This document shows, piece after piece, positions 17,376-26,312 of a stretch of 64,000 nucleotides of DNA. The notes under the pieces are model-generated. The model had not been told where the DNA came from. It was given only the letters and a program-made list of their open reading frames with translations, and ran no database searches. Source of the DNA: UBA1672 sp964587815 (lineage in GTDB: Bacteria > Pseudomonadota > Alphaproteobacteria > Micavibrionales > Micavibrionaceae); assembly GCA_964587815.1 (NCBI GenBank), contig CAZPMH010000004.1, positions 1 to 64,000 of the forward strand, written 5' to 3'. Made by a program: the position numbers and the translations under genes. The first letter of the stretch is position 1; every line of letters begins with the position of its first letter.

Positions 17376-18257
17376 CTAATCATAGCTATCTAAAAGAGCT
17401 TTCACGCCGGCACCGATTTCGGGGTCACTCAAACCCCAAGCGATATTCGCCTCAATAAAGCCAAGACGAGAACCGCAGTCATAACTTTTACCCTTAAAAC
17501 GCATCGCATGGAAGTCTTGTTGATCAATCAATTTCGACATCGCATCCGTCAGCTGAATTTCACCGCCGGCACCTGTTTCAAACGCGCTCAAATGATCGAA
17601 AATCTCGGGCTGCAGAATATAACGACCAACCACCGATAAATTCGATGGTTCCGTGCCCGGGTCAGGTTTTTCCACCAGATTACGAACGGGCATAATATCT
17701 TTGCTCGTATCGGCTGTGTCCAAAATACCGTATTTGTGCGCATCTTCCTGCGGCACTTCTTCAACCGCGATCACGTTGCCGCCCTTTTGGTTGTAAACAT
17801 CAACCATCTGTTTCAGGCAGGCTTGCGGCCCCTTCATCAAAACATCAGGCAATAAAATCGCAAACGGCTCATCACCAATCAATTTCGACGCACACCATAC
17901 CGCATGCCCAAGACCGAGCGGCTTCGGCTGACGCGTACAGAACAAACGCCCCGCAGGCATTTCAGAATCGCGCACCTTTTCCAGCATGCTTGTTTTACCG
18001 CGCGCCTCTAATGTTTGTTCCAACTCAGGCTGAAAATCAAAATGCTCTTCCAGCATATCTTTATGACGGCCTGTAACGAAGACAAAATCCTCAATGCCCG
18101 CCTCGCGCGCCTCTTCGAAAACATGCTGAATAAGCGGGCGGTCATTAATCGGCAACATCTCCTTCGGCATCGCCTTCGTCGCAGGAAGGAAACGCGTACC
18201 CAGCCCCGCAACAGGGAAAACAGCTTTTCTAACAGGTTTAATTTCGGAAGTGCTCAC
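17376..18257 (-). CDS. galU: UTP--glucose-1-phosphate uridylyltransferase
   Basis: 293-aa nucleotidyltransferase making UDP-glucose for exopolysaccharide and LPS. The N-terminal motif AVFPVAGLGTRFLPATKAMP is the NTP-binding signature, followed by KEMLPINDRPLIQHVFEEA. The ending and length match bacterial GalU. It is upstream of the phosphohexomutase gene, which supplies glucose 1-phosphate. Confidence 0.95.
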   Translation of the reverse strand: MSTSEIKPVRKAVFPVAGLGTRFLPATKAMPKEMLPINDRPLIQHVFEEAREAGIEDFVFVTGRHKDMLEEHFDFQPELEQTLEARGKTSMLEKVRDSEMPAGRLFCTRQPKPLGLGHAVWCASKLIGDEPFAILLPDVLMKGPQACLKQMVDVYNQKGGNVIAVEEVPQEDAHKYGILDTADTSKDIMPVRNLVEKPDPGTEPSNLSVVGRYILQPEIFDHLSAFETGAGGEIQLTDAMSKLIDQQDFHAMRFKGKSYDCGSRLGFIEANIAWGLSDPEIGAGVKALLDSYD

Positions 18258-18343
18258 GATAAAATCTCTTTGTGTTTAGTGTGTAAAATACAGCCAATCA
18301 ATGCCACATATAAGAGTGCGATGCAAGGCGATGGACTGAGTTT

Positions 18344-18622
18344 TTATTGCGCTGCATCATCGCCTGAATCTTTAGGGCTATCGGCTTTTTCTTTCATCTT
18401 TCCGCGGTAATAGCTGATAACAAAAGGAACACAGAGCAGCAAAAGACCGATAGAAATCGCAATGCGCCCGTACAAAGCAAATGCCAGAACCAAGATGCCG
18501 TAAATCACAATCACGGCAAGGCGAAAAAAGCTGCGCACCTCATCAACACTGGCTTTAAGCATAAAGCGGTAAAACGCAAAAACCCCAACCAGAATTCCAA
18601 ACCCCAAAACGATATAAGGCAT
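18344..18622 (-). CDS. Small membrane protein, unknown
   Basis: 92-aa protein with three predicted hydrophobic segments (residues about 1-18, 32-50 and 53-70) and a charged C-terminal tail (KMKEKADSPKDSGDDAAQ). It resembles the membrane-anchored N-terminal part of some alphaproteobacterial J-domain proteins, but no J domain is present, so this is only a suggestion. Lies 86 bp upstream of galU in the same direction; divergent from the aminopeptidase gene. Confidence 0.7.
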   Translation of the reverse strand: MPYIVLGFGILVGVFAFYRFMLKASVDEVRSFFRLAVIVIYGILVLAFALYGRIAISIGLLLLCVPFVISYYRGKMKEKADSPKDSGDDAAQ

Positions 18623-18727
18623 AATTTAACGTCTTCTTTCTTTCGTCTCTTCCATCTTATGTGTTTATCACTAATATGACACAAGACTATCTAATAGTAT
18701 GACAAACCTAAAGCAGGATAAGTTCAA

Positions 18728-20524
18728 ATGCCGCAAAACACAACGCCCCATCAGGAAAGACTGCACGCACTGCGCCGCGAAATGGATGAATTGGGCACTG
18801 ACGGGCTAATCATCGCGCGCACCGACGAATTTCAGGGCGAGTTTTTAGCGTCTTATGCTGAGCGTTTGGCATGGCTCAGCGGCTTCACGGGCAGTGCGGG
18901 GCTGGCCATTATTTTAAAAGACAAGGCCGTGGTTATGAGTGACGGGCGCTACACAATTCAATTGCAGGAACAGGTGGATGTAGGAATTTTCGATGTTGCA
19001 GACAGTGTGCAAATGTCTATCGCACAATGGCTAAGTGAGAATACAGACGCTGAAACGGATAAGCCGCTCAAAATCGGTTATGATCTTTGGCTGCACACAC
19101 CAAAGCAGATTGAAAAAATCAACGAGGGCTTGCAGGAGGAGGGCGCAAAAGATCGCTTGGAACTTCACGGCCTCAAACAAAACCCGATTGATAAAATATG
19201 GCATAATCAGCCCGCGCGTCCGCAAAAACCCGTCACGATTTTCCCCCATGATGTCGCCGGCAAAACCGCGCTGGAAAAACGCCAAGAGATCGCAGAGAAA
19301 CTGAAAGAGAGCAAAGCCAATGCATGCCTGATCACGCTGGGCGATTCCATCTGTTGGCTGCTCAACATTCGCGGCGGCGATATCGACTATTCCCCGCTGC
19401 CTCTATCATTCGCAATTCTGCACGATGATGCCACGCTGGACTGGTTCATCGATGCTGAGAAAATCTCTGATGATGTCAAAAATCATATAGGGCAGGGCGT
19501 CACTATTCATCCGTTCGAGGATATAGAAAATCATGTTGCCAATCTCAACGGCACGCTTTGGCTGGACAGAAAAACAACCGCGCAGGCTTTGGAACAAACA
19601 GCCATAAACGCGGGCCTTACAATCCACGACGAAAAAGACCCGTGCATTCACCCCAAATCCATCAAAACGAGCGCGGAACAGGCCGCAATCAAACAGGCAC
19701 ATATCGCCGATGGCGTTGCGATGGTTAAATTCCTGAAATGGTTTGAAGAAACGCAAAATAACAAAACAATGACCGAATTAAGCGTTGAAGAAAAACTCGA
19801 AGAATTCAGGTGCGAGAATGACACATATCTCGGCCCCAGCTTCTCAACAATTGCAGGCTTTAACGCAAACGGCGCCATCGTCCATTACCGTGCCGATGAA
19901 AAATCAAGCAAGGATATTCGTGGTGATGGCCTCTTACTCATCGACAGCGGCGGCCAATATCAATGGGGCACGACCGACATCACGCGGACACTCCCCGTCG
20001 GAACACCAAGCCAGGAAATGCGCGAAAATTACACACGCGTTCTGCAAGCGCACATCGCTTTGGCAAGCGCACAGTTTGAAGAGGGAACGCTGGCGAAGGA
20101 ACTGGATGAAATTACCCGCGCACCGTTACGCCAAGCAGGGCTGGATTACGCCCACGGCACAGGCCACGGGGTCGGCTGCTATCTTTGCGTACATGAGGCC
20201 GCGGCGAACATATCATGGCGCGGCGAGGAAGCGCCCCAGGCGGGCATGCTGCTCTCGAACGAGCCCGGCTATTACAAAGAGGGTGCATATGGTATCCGTC
20301 TGGAAAATCTTATCCTGTTTAAATCAAGCCTAGAGCAAGGCATGCTCGAAAGCGAAACAGTAACGATGTGCCCGTTTGACTCTGATATGATCGAAGCGGA
20401 AATGCTGTCGGATGAACAGCGCGCATGGATGAACGCATACAATCAAAAAGTCAGACAGGCGCTATCTGAACATCTTGAACAGGATACAAACAAATGGTTG
20501 GAAAAAAAGACGCGTAAAATTTGA
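18728..20524 (+). CDS. pepP: Xaa-Pro aminopeptidase (M24B family)
   Basis: 598-aa metallopeptidase that removes N-terminal residues preceding proline. It has the three-domain form: two creatinase-like N-terminal domains (about 1-310) and a pita-bread M24 catalytic domain with metal ligands in LLIDSGGQY, TTDITRT, GTGHGVGCYLCVHE, LSNEPGYY and GIRLENL. A short C-terminal extension follows (about 530-598). This size is typical of the eukaryote-like XPNPEP1 class found in alphaproteobacteria rather than the 440-aa E. coli PepP. Cytoplasmic; no signal peptide. Convergent with the 20562 gene. Confidence 0.93.
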   Translation: MPQNTTPHQERLHALRREMDELGTDGLIIARTDEFQGEFLASYAERLAWLSGFTGSAGLAIILKDKAVVMSDGRYTIQLQEQVDVGIFDVADSVQMSIAQWLSENTDAETDKPLKIGYDLWLHTPKQIEKINEGLQEEGAKDRLELHGLKQNPIDKIWHNQPARPQKPVTIFPHDVAGKTALEKRQEIAEKLKESKANACLITLGDSICWLLNIRGGDIDYSPLPLSFAILHDDATLDWFIDAEKISDDVKNHIGQGVTIHPFEDIENHVANLNGTLWLDRKTTAQALEQTAINAGLTIHDEKDPCIHPKSIKTSAEQAAIKQAHIADGVAMVKFLKWFEETQNNKTMTELSVEEKLEEFRCENDTYLGPSFSTIAGFNANGAIVHYRADEKSSKDIRGDGLLLIDSGGQYQWGTTDITRTLPVGTPSQEMRENYTRVLQAHIALASAQFEEGTLAKELDEITRAPLRQAGLDYAHGTGHGVGCYLCVHEAAANISWRGEEAPQAGMLLSNEPGYYKEGAYGIRLENLILFKSSLEQGMLESETVTMCPFDSDMIEAEMLSDEQRAWMNAYNQKVRQALSEHLEQDTNKWLEKKTRKI

Positions 20525-20533
20525 TGATGGAGC

Positions 20534-20573
20534 AGAAAAAAAGCGATAACGCGATAAAATATTATCCGTTATC
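20534..20573 (-). terminator. Rho-independent terminator overlapping a stop codon
   Basis: Imperfect hairpin: GATAACG (20545-20551) pairs with CGTTATC (20567-20573), and inner GATAA (20553-20557) with TTATC (20562-20566). On the minus strand it is followed by CGC and a run of seven T. It contains the stop codon of the 20562 gene. Confidence 0.65.
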
Positions 20574-21869
20574 ATCCTCGGCTTCTTCGCTCTCTTCGTC
20601 TACAGGGTCTTCGATCGTAAGCTCCCTATCGTCATCGTCATCNNNNNNNNNNNNNNNNNNNNNNNNNNNNNNNNNNNNNNNNNNNNNNNNNNNNNNNNNN
20701 NNNNNNNNNNNNNNNNNNNNNNNNNNNNNNNNNNNNNNNNNNTTTTCAGGATGAAAATCAACAAGGCCAAACAGCGTATCACGTATGCCGGAACGGGAAT
20801 GACGTGCGCCTGTCAACAACTCCTTAACAACGACGATATCGCCCCTGTAATATGCCTCAAGGCTAACAACATTGATATAAGGATACTGCTTCGGTGGCGT
20901 AATGACCAAGCGTGTCTTCATAACGCCATTGCCGTCTTTTACATCATATTCAGGTTTCAAGCTGTCAATCGATGCGTTTTGAACATAGCGCGCAACATTA
21001 TTTGAAAAAACGAGAGCCTTGACCGTGTCAGGCGTCGCCTGCTGATTAGTTTTAAAAGCTGTAATACTGTAAATTACATTTTGATTGATGACAGGATCAG
21101 TAATAATAGCGCGCATCAGACTTTTCCGTTTAGAAGACGTAAAGCCCGGTTTACGCGGCATGTAATCAAAATTTACAGGCGGCAGTTTGACGGTATAAAT
21201 TTTGTTCGGTGAAACGTATTCTTGCCAGCCATAACCAAGCTCTGTTTCTTCTTCAATAAAAATACCGTCCTTTGGCTGCAAACTATTGAAAAAGTCTTCT
21301 GATTTATAAGCGTACAAACCGGAGGCATTTCCGGTAATGATTTGCTCAATCTTTGCGTGAGATGTGTAAATAATGCGTGTACGAAGGCCAAGACGATTAG
21401 AGCCGCTATTGTAAGTGATATAGTAGTCGTTGGCGATAAAGCCCTTATGCTTAATGCGCTGGTCGGTAATAAGAACACCTTTCAGTTTTTTCGCGATACG
21501 TCTTTGCTTGATCGATTCTGCATCAATAGAATCATTAATCGCTTCCGCGTTTAATTCTCCCCCGAATGTATGCGTTACTTTAATGACAATATTGTCGTCT
21601 TTTCCAGGTAGCCCACCATCCAGTGTTGAAATAATTTCACCTGAAAATGCCACTGTATTTTCGTTATATTTGAATGGAAATATCTTGTATTGATATTTAT
21701 TCGGGAACTTGGCGGTAAACGCATCTGTAATGGAGTCATGCAAGCCCCACCGCACTTCATCTTCCTGATTTTTCTGAATTTCAAACTGCGCAACCACAAC
21801 CGAGGCTGAAAAAACGCTAAAGCCCATTAACAGAGCGGCAAACAAAGCTATATTTCGAATATGCAACAT
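20562..21869 (-). CDS. Exported protein with acidic tail, unknown (contains gap)
   Basis: Start chosen at ATG 21869, where MLHIRNIALFAALLMGFSVF and the following SASVVVAQ make a classical signal peptide, with ACAGGA upstream; reading further upstream would add 28 unlikely hydrophobic residues. The mature part is beta-rich with no recognised domain (ITDQRIKHKGFIANDYYITY and WQEYVSPNKIYTVKLPPVNF are representative segments). The last part after FHPEN is cut by a 100-N gap and resumes as an Asp/Glu-rich tail (DDDDDRELTIEDPVDEESEE). Periplasmic or outer-membrane location is likely. Own terminator downstream. Confidence 0.78.
   Translation of the reverse strand: MLHIRNIALFAALLMGFSVFSASVVVAQFEIQKNQEDEVRWGLHDSITDAFTAKFPNKYQYKIFPFKYNENTVAFSGEIISTLDGGLPGKDDNIVIKVTHTFGGELNAEAINDSIDAESIKQRRIAKKLKGVLITDQRIKHKGFIANDYYITYNSGSNRLGLRTRIIYTSHAKIEQIITGNASGLYAYKSEDFFNSLQPKDGIFIEEETELGYGWQEYVSPNKIYTVKLPPVNFDYMPRKPGFTSSKRKSLMRAIITDPVINQNVIYSITAFKTNQQATPDTVKALVFSNNVARYVQNASIDSLKPEYDVKDGNGVMKTRLVITPPKQYPYINVVSLEAYYRGDIVVVKELLTGARHSRSGIRDTLFGLVDFHPEXXXXXXXXXXXXXXXXXXXXXXXXXXXXXXXXXXDDDDDRELTIEDPVDEESEEAEDDNG
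20643..20742. other. Assembly gap (100 N) in an acidic low-complexity tract
   Basis: Exactly 100 N within the 3' part of the 20562-21869 gene. The flanking + strand reads CATCGTCATCGTCATC, coding an Asp run, so a GAY repeat probably caused the assembly break. Confidence 0.95.
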
Positions 21870-21931
21870 TATGATCCTGTAAATGTGAAATACGAGAAAA
21901 CTAATATAGCATAAAATTATCGTCGAGGCAT

Positions 21932-21970
21932 AAAAAAACCGCTGAAAAATCAAAGATCAGCGGCTTTCTT
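21932..21970 (-). terminator. Rho-independent terminator of rpsU
   Basis: Stem CCGCTG (21939-21944) / CAGCGG (21958-21963) with an A/T-rich loop. On the minus strand it is followed by eight T (21938-21931) and preceded by AAGAAAG, so it could act in both directions. It lies just after the rpsU stop. Confidence 0.85.
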
Positions 21971-21987
21971 GAAATATATCGGAACCC

Positions 21988-22203
21988 TTAGTAACCGTCT
22001 CTATCGCGACGTTTACGTTCCATCTTGCGACTACGTCGAATGGCTTCCGCGTCTTCACGCGCTCTTTTCTCGGATGGCTTCTCGTAATGACGACGAAGTT
22101 TCATCTCGCGAAAAATACCCTCACGCTGCATCTTCTTTTTCAAGACACGCAACGCTTGATCGACATTATTATCACGAACGTTCACACTGACCACAGTGCT
22201 CAC
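21988..22203 (-). CDS. rpsU: 30S ribosomal protein S21
   Basis: 71-aa basic small-subunit protein. Start is GTG 22203 after AGAAAGAG. Sequence VSVNVRDNNVDQALRVLKKK then REGIFREMKLRRHYEKPSEK is the S21 signature. The C-terminal extension (RRSRKMERKRRDRDGY) is the Arg/Lys-rich tail usual in alphaproteobacteria. Single-gene unit with a strong terminator. Confidence 0.96.
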   Translation of the reverse strand: MSTVVSVNVRDNNVDQALRVLKKKMQREGIFREMKLRRHYEKPSEKRAREDAEAIRRSRKMERKRRDRDGY

Positions 22204-22295
22204 CTCTTTCTAGTTGGTTAAAAATTTAAAGTTTACGCAGTAATAGTTGAAATGGTATTAACACAAGGTCATCACAACATGCAAAGGAAAAACGG

Positions 22296-22973
22296 ATGTT
22301 TCGCGCCATTTTAGCCATTTTTACTGTAATTACCTGCGGATTAACCGCACCAAGCACCGTTTTGGCAAAGGACAGCACCACGAAAAGCGCGCAAACCGAA
22401 GTCACTAAATTCGACCGACAAGCACTCATCGAAGAATATAAAGCGATGGTCAAACAATCCTACGCCATGCCCGATGATTACGATTTCGTTCGTTTGCGTG
22501 AATTGTTTAAACTGCAACCTGACTACAGACCGTATTTTTTAAACCCTATTGTAAAATTTCGTCCAATCTACAGCGAGTATAAAAATGATCCTGAGCAAGC
22601 GAAGCCTTTGATCAAAGAATATATCGAAAAGAATTTCGCTTTAGGTCAGGCACACTCAAGGTTAATGTCACATTACAAATCTGCCGATCAAAACGCAGAG
22701 AAGGAAAAATACCATGCCTGGATGGCGAGAGGTCTTATTATAGCATTCAGGGACTCAGGTGATGGAAAATCTGCAGAAACCGCAATGGAGCCGTTGATCA
22801 TAGGTGAGGAATACTTGGCAGCAAGGCAGGTTATTGAAAACAAGCCAAAACAAAGTCTCGAAAATATTGATGGGCGGATGTATGACGTCTTAAAGGGAAA
22901 GCACAAAGAGACTGGTGAGGATGTAGAACTATGGTTTCATGTCACGCACATATTCGGAAGCAAAATAGACTAA
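22296..22973 (+). CDS. Exported DUF4919-like protein
   Basis: 225-aa protein with an N-terminal signal peptide (MFRAILAIFTVITCGLTAPS, cleavage near VLAKDS). The mature part is alpha-helical with TPR-like character, and its layout (DYDFVRLRELF early, then helical pairs, ending ELWFHVTHIFGSK) fits the DUF4919 family of secreted proteins of unknown role. A good AAAGGAAAAACGG leader precedes the ATG. Convergent with yejF, whose stop is 4 bp away; the two stop codons lie in a small TAGACT/AGTCTA palindrome (22966-22980). Confidence 0.7.
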   Translation: MFRAILAIFTVITCGLTAPSTVLAKDSTTKSAQTEVTKFDRQALIEEYKAMVKQSYAMPDDYDFVRLRELFKLQPDYRPYFLNPIVKFRPIYSEYKNDPEQAKPLIKEYIEKNFALGQAHSRLMSHYKSADQNAEKEKYHAWMARGLIIAFRDSGDGKSAETAMEPLIIGEEYLAARQVIENKPKQSLENIDGRMYDVLKGKHKETGEDVELWFHVTHIFGSKID

Positions 22974-22977
22974 AAGT

Positions 22978-24594
22978 CTAACTCACTTTCCGCGCTTTCA
23001 AATTCATTGCCGCATCAAACAGGGCCTTGGTATATTCCTGCTGCGGGTTACGGAACACCTCTTGCGCGTCGCCATACTCCACGACTTGCCCGTCTTTCAT
23101 GACCAGAATGCGGTGGCTCATCGCCCGAACCACGCGCAAATCATGACTGATAAACAAATAAGACAGCCCGTGCTTGGCCTGCAATTCCCGCAGCAAATCC
23201 ACAATCTCCGCCTGAACAGAGACATCCAGCGCACTTGTCGGCTCATCCAACACCACCAATTCAGGGGCAAGCACCATCGCGCGCGCAATCGAAATCCTCT
23301 GCCGTTGTCCGCCCGAAAATTCATGCGGATAACGATGCCGCGTCTCGGGGTTCATATGCACATCTTTCAACGCCTGCACCACCAGCGCATCACGCGCCGC
23401 CTCATCCAAATCCTTCCTATGGAGCTTTAACCCCTCCGCAATAATCTGCGCCACACTCATACGGGGGGAGAGAGAGCCGTACGGGTCTTGAAACACAGTC
23501 TGCATGCGTGATCGTAAGGGGCGCATCGCGCGGCGGTTCATCGCCGAAATATCCTGCCCGTCAAAATTCAACGCGCCTTTCGAGCCGAGCAAGCGCAACG
23601 CCGCCAGCCCGAGCGTACTTTTCCCCGAGCCTGACTCACCGACAATGCCGAGCGTTTCACCGCGCCGCACTTTGATATCAACGCCATCCACGGCCTTCAC
23701 ATACGTCAACGCCTTACCGAAAAAATTCTTCTTATGCGGAAAATGCACCTTGATATCATCGCCCTGCATCAGAACCGGCACATCACCGGACAGCGGCTCC
23801 ACCGTGCCCTTCGGAATCGTATTCAGCAGCATTTGTGTGTACTCATGTTCAGGCTTGGCAAACAGGGCTTTCGCGTCCTTTTGTTCCATCATCTCACCAT
23901 GCCGCATCACACACACATAATCGGCCATCTTCTCAACAACCGAGAGATCATGTGTAATCAACAAAACCGACAGGCCGATATCCTTTTGCAATTTCTGTAT
24001 CAAATCCAGAATTTGCGCCTGTATTGTGACATCCAGCGCGGTGGTCGGCTCATCCGCAATCAACAATTCAGGGTTATTCGCCAGTGCCATCGCAATCATC
24101 ACACGCTGCCTTTGCCCGCCCGACAATTCATGCGGATAGGCTTTAAGGCGCGTTTTTAACTGAGGCAGGCCAACCATATCAAGCAATTCAATCACACGTG
24201 CTCGCGCCTTATCACCGCTCATCCCTTGGTGAATTTTCAAAACCTCGCTAATCTGCTTTTCCACCGTATGCAACGGGTTCAGCGCACTTTGCGGCTCCTG
24301 AAAAATCATGCCGATTTGTTGCCCGCGAATTTTGCGCATAAAGGCTTCGCTCTTATCAATCAGCTCCTCGCCCTCAAATAAGATTGAAGAGCCTTCACGA
24401 TGCGAGGCCAAAGGGTAGGGAAGCAGCTTCATCGCCGACAGTGCCGTCACCGATTTACCAGAGCCCGACTCGCCGACCAAAGCCACCGTCTGCCCCTTCA
24501 TAATATCAAAACTCACACCCTTCACCGCGTGGAAGGTTTCGCTCTGTGTTTTGAAATCAACATGGAGGTTCTTGATTTGTAAAATCGGCTGCAT
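22978..24594 (-). CDS. yejF: Yej-type peptide ABC transporter, double ATPase subunit
   Basis: 538-aa protein with two fused ABC ATPase domains. Each has Walker A (GESGSGKS, at about residue 40 and again at about 335), an ABC signature (LSGGQRQR and FSGGQRQR) and Walker B (LLIADEP, LVVLDEP). It resembles YejF of the microcin C/peptide importer YejABEF. Start set at ATG 24594 (MQPILQIKNLHVDFK), preceded by AGGAAAGATGTA; upstream in-frame codons lack a ribosome site. The matching permeases and binding protein are 18-26 kb away (42034, 44460, 48126), so the transporter genes are split. Divergent from the 24637 gene by 42 bp. Confidence 0.9.
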   Translation of the reverse strand: MQPILQIKNLHVDFKTQSETFHAVKGVSFDIMKGQTVALVGESGSGKSVTALSAMKLLPYPLASHREGSSILFEGEELIDKSEAFMRKIRGQQIGMIFQEPQSALNPLHTVEKQISEVLKIHQGMSGDKARARVIELLDMVGLPQLKTRLKAYPHELSGGQRQRVMIAMALANNPELLIADEPTTALDVTIQAQILDLIQKLQKDIGLSVLLITHDLSVVEKMADYVCVMRHGEMMEQKDAKALFAKPEHEYTQMLLNTIPKGTVEPLSGDVPVLMQGDDIKVHFPHKKNFFGKALTYVKAVDGVDIKVRRGETLGIVGESGSGKSTLGLAALRLLGSKGALNFDGQDISAMNRRAMRPLRSRMQTVFQDPYGSLSPRMSVAQIIAEGLKLHRKDLDEAARDALVVQALKDVHMNPETRHRYPHEFSGGQRQRISIARAMVLAPELVVLDEPTSALDVSVQAEIVDLLRELQAKHGLSYLFISHDLRVVRAMSHRILVMKDGQVVEYGDAQEVFRNPQQEYTKALFDAAMNLKARKVS

Positions 24595-24636
24595 TACATC
24601 TTTCCTGTTACAAATTTTAGGAAAGCACAAACGCGC

Positions 24637-25275
24637 ATGACCGACAAGAGCGGAAGCCCACCCTGCGGCATTTATCTACGGATTGACGATTTTTCAAACA
24701 TGCTGGACGTGATCGGGCATATCCGCAAAATGGCCTTCGCCATCAATCGCGGCTCAGGCTATGAGAAAAACATGAGCGTGGTCGAACTGGTTCTGGACGG
24801 GGAGAACACAGAAAAAGTCACCGACCTCGTCCAAATCGTAAAAGATCAGGGGCTCGTCTGCATCATAGGTGGCAAAACAGGCAAGCTAGAGCTTCTGAAT
24901 GCCGACGGCCTGATTGTAAAAAATGCTGATCAAATTGATAAAGCCCGCACCGCGCTGGGTGAAGACGCGATCATCGGCGCAAAAGCGGGCGGTAAGAAAG
25001 AGGCAGAAAAAATTATCAACACACCGCTCGACCTCGTCCTTCTCCCCGCCGATCCAAACCTCATCACATGGTGGAGCGCGAACAGCGAAATTCTCAGCGT
25101 TGCAGACGGAAACGGCATAACACCGAATAACTGCAACCCACTGGCCAGCGCAGGCGCATCTTTCGTGAACGCGTCACATTACCTACTCAACCACCCCAAA
25201 GATGTCACCCAAGCCACCATCAACATTCTCGATATATTGGAAAAGGCGGCAAAATCAAAACGATCTTTAAATTAA
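24637..25275 (+). CDS. Thiamine-phosphate-synthase-like protein
   Basis: 212-aa protein with an alternating beta/alpha pattern resembling the ThiE/TenI TIM-barrel family: GLVCIIGGKTGKLELLNADG, then a DGLIVKN segment where ThiE has a DGVHLGQ-like loop, and IIGAKAGGKKEAEKI like the GxSxH region. The canonical phosphate- and pyrophosphate-binding residues are not conserved, so thiamine phosphate synthase activity is doubtful. AGGAAAGCAC upstream of the ATG. Convergent with the lipase-like gene (4 bp apart). Alternatively an unrelated TIM-barrel protein. Confidence 0.55.
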   Translation: MTDKSGSPPCGIYLRIDDFSNMLDVIGHIRKMAFAINRGSGYEKNMSVVELVLDGENTEKVTDLVQIVKDQGLVCIIGGKTGKLELLNADGLIVKNADQIDKARTALGEDAIIGAKAGGKKEAEKIINTPLDLVLLPADPNLITWWSANSEILSVADGNGITPNNCNPLASAGASFVNASHYLLNHPKDVTQATINILDILEKAAKSKRSLN

Positions 25276-25279
25276 GGGG

Positions 25280-26227
25280 CTACGGCTTAAACCCGTTATC
25301 AGGGGCAGGGGCTTGAGCAGGCGCAACAGGATCACCGGCAAGCTGGTTGAGTGTGCTTTGGTAGGCCTCTGACGTATGCGCATCAACATCTTTGTCCGCT
25401 GGGGGCAGGGCGTCAATCTCTTCATCCGTTGGTGAAATCAAAACCTGAGCCTCTGCACCGTTATGTGCAGGAACGACGTAAACATGCTCACCCGCCTGAT
25501 CATACTTAAATTTCGCAAAGCCGCGCCCCTCAGGGGAAAGAACGTCGGGCATGTTATCGCCGTGCAACTGCACCATCCACATATTGCCGCCAAGCTCCTC
25601 AACGCGCTGATCAAGAGCCTGCGTAAAATCAGTATCACCATAAGCAGGCGGGCCGAACGTATGAATAGTGCCAAGCTGCATATTTTCATTGTCGTCAAAG
25701 AAGCCTTGTCCGATCAATTCTCCCGCCATCATCGCACTTTTCGCGCCGCCCATAGAAAAGCCTGAAAAATCAATGGTTAAAGGCCTGTCAGGATTATGCG
25801 CGGCATTATCATGCAATATCCCTTCAACCACTTCACGCATGTTATCACCCGGAAAATCAGGATGATCTTGCTCTGACACCATATCTTCATATGCGCCGCC
25901 ATGCACATGCCCGCCAAGCGGGTGGTCTTCAGGCCCGCGCTGAAACGCATCCCATCGGTCACCAAAACTGTGCGTCGGATCGAACGAAACCGTTGATCTG
26001 TGGTTGAGCGGATCATAGGTCACAATAGCCGTCGTCGCGTCGACAGTTATAAAATTATAGTGGCTAACATTAATGCCGCTGACACTCTCGCGCACCGCCT
26101 CACTCGCGGCATCATGGTCATGTGTCTTGCCGTAGGTTTGATCAAAAGTCTGCGTCATGCGCGCAACCGTAAACGCCTCGGCGGCGGCTTGGCTTGAAAA
26201 CGCGGTATTGTCTGATGGCTCACCCAT
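25280..26227 (-). CDS. Lipase-like alpha/beta hydrolase, class 3 type
   Basis: 315-aa protein. The nucleophile elbow is FSGFSMGGAKSAMMAGELIG (GFSMG, Ser nucleophile), preceded by a beta strand LTIDF as in class 3 lipases. HTFGPPAYGD follows, where an Asp or conserved loop is expected, and a candidate catalytic His sits in VVPAHNG. There is no signal peptide, and the N-terminus is polar (MGEPSDNTAFSSQAAAEAF). The tail is Pro/Ala rich (VAPAQAPAPDNGFKP). Substrate unknown; lacking a Sec signal, it is either cytoplasmic or exported by another route. Single gene between 24637 and argH. Confidence 0.75.
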   Translation of the reverse strand: MGEPSDNTAFSSQAAAEAFTVARMTQTFDQTYGKTHDHDAASEAVRESVSGINVSHYNFITVDATTAIVTYDPLNHRSTVSFDPTHSFGDRWDAFQRGPEDHPLGGHVHGGAYEDMVSEQDHPDFPGDNMREVVEGILHDNAAHNPDRPLTIDFSGFSMGGAKSAMMAGELIGQGFFDDNENMQLGTIHTFGPPAYGDTDFTQALDQRVEELGGNMWMVQLHGDNMPDVLSPEGRGFAKFKYDQAGEHVYVVPAHNGAEAQVLISPTDEEIDALPPADKDVDAHTSEAYQSTLNQLAGDPVAPAQAPAPDNGFKP

Positions 26228-26290
26228 TTAAAATCTCTTTTTCTTTTTTCCAATAATAAAGGAAAAAAGGGCAAAAAGTCACGAGATTTA

Positions 26291-26312
26291 GTAAAAAGCT
26301 AACCTAGCTTTT
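26291..26312 (-). terminator. Probable terminator at the argH stop
   Basis: Hairpin AAAAGCTA / TAGCTTTT with a 3-nt loop (26294-26312) overlapping the argH TAG stop. On the minus strand it ends in TTTTTAC. Short but symmetric. Confidence 0.45.

Noticed and set aside
22966..22980. Palindrome between the 22296 and yejF stop codons as a terminator
   Set aside because: Only 6 bp with a 3-nt loop, weak A/T pairs and no T run on either strand.
26244..26268. TTTTTTCC/GGAAAAAA inverted repeat as regulator site
   Set aside because: Low-complexity A/T runs make this likely by chance.
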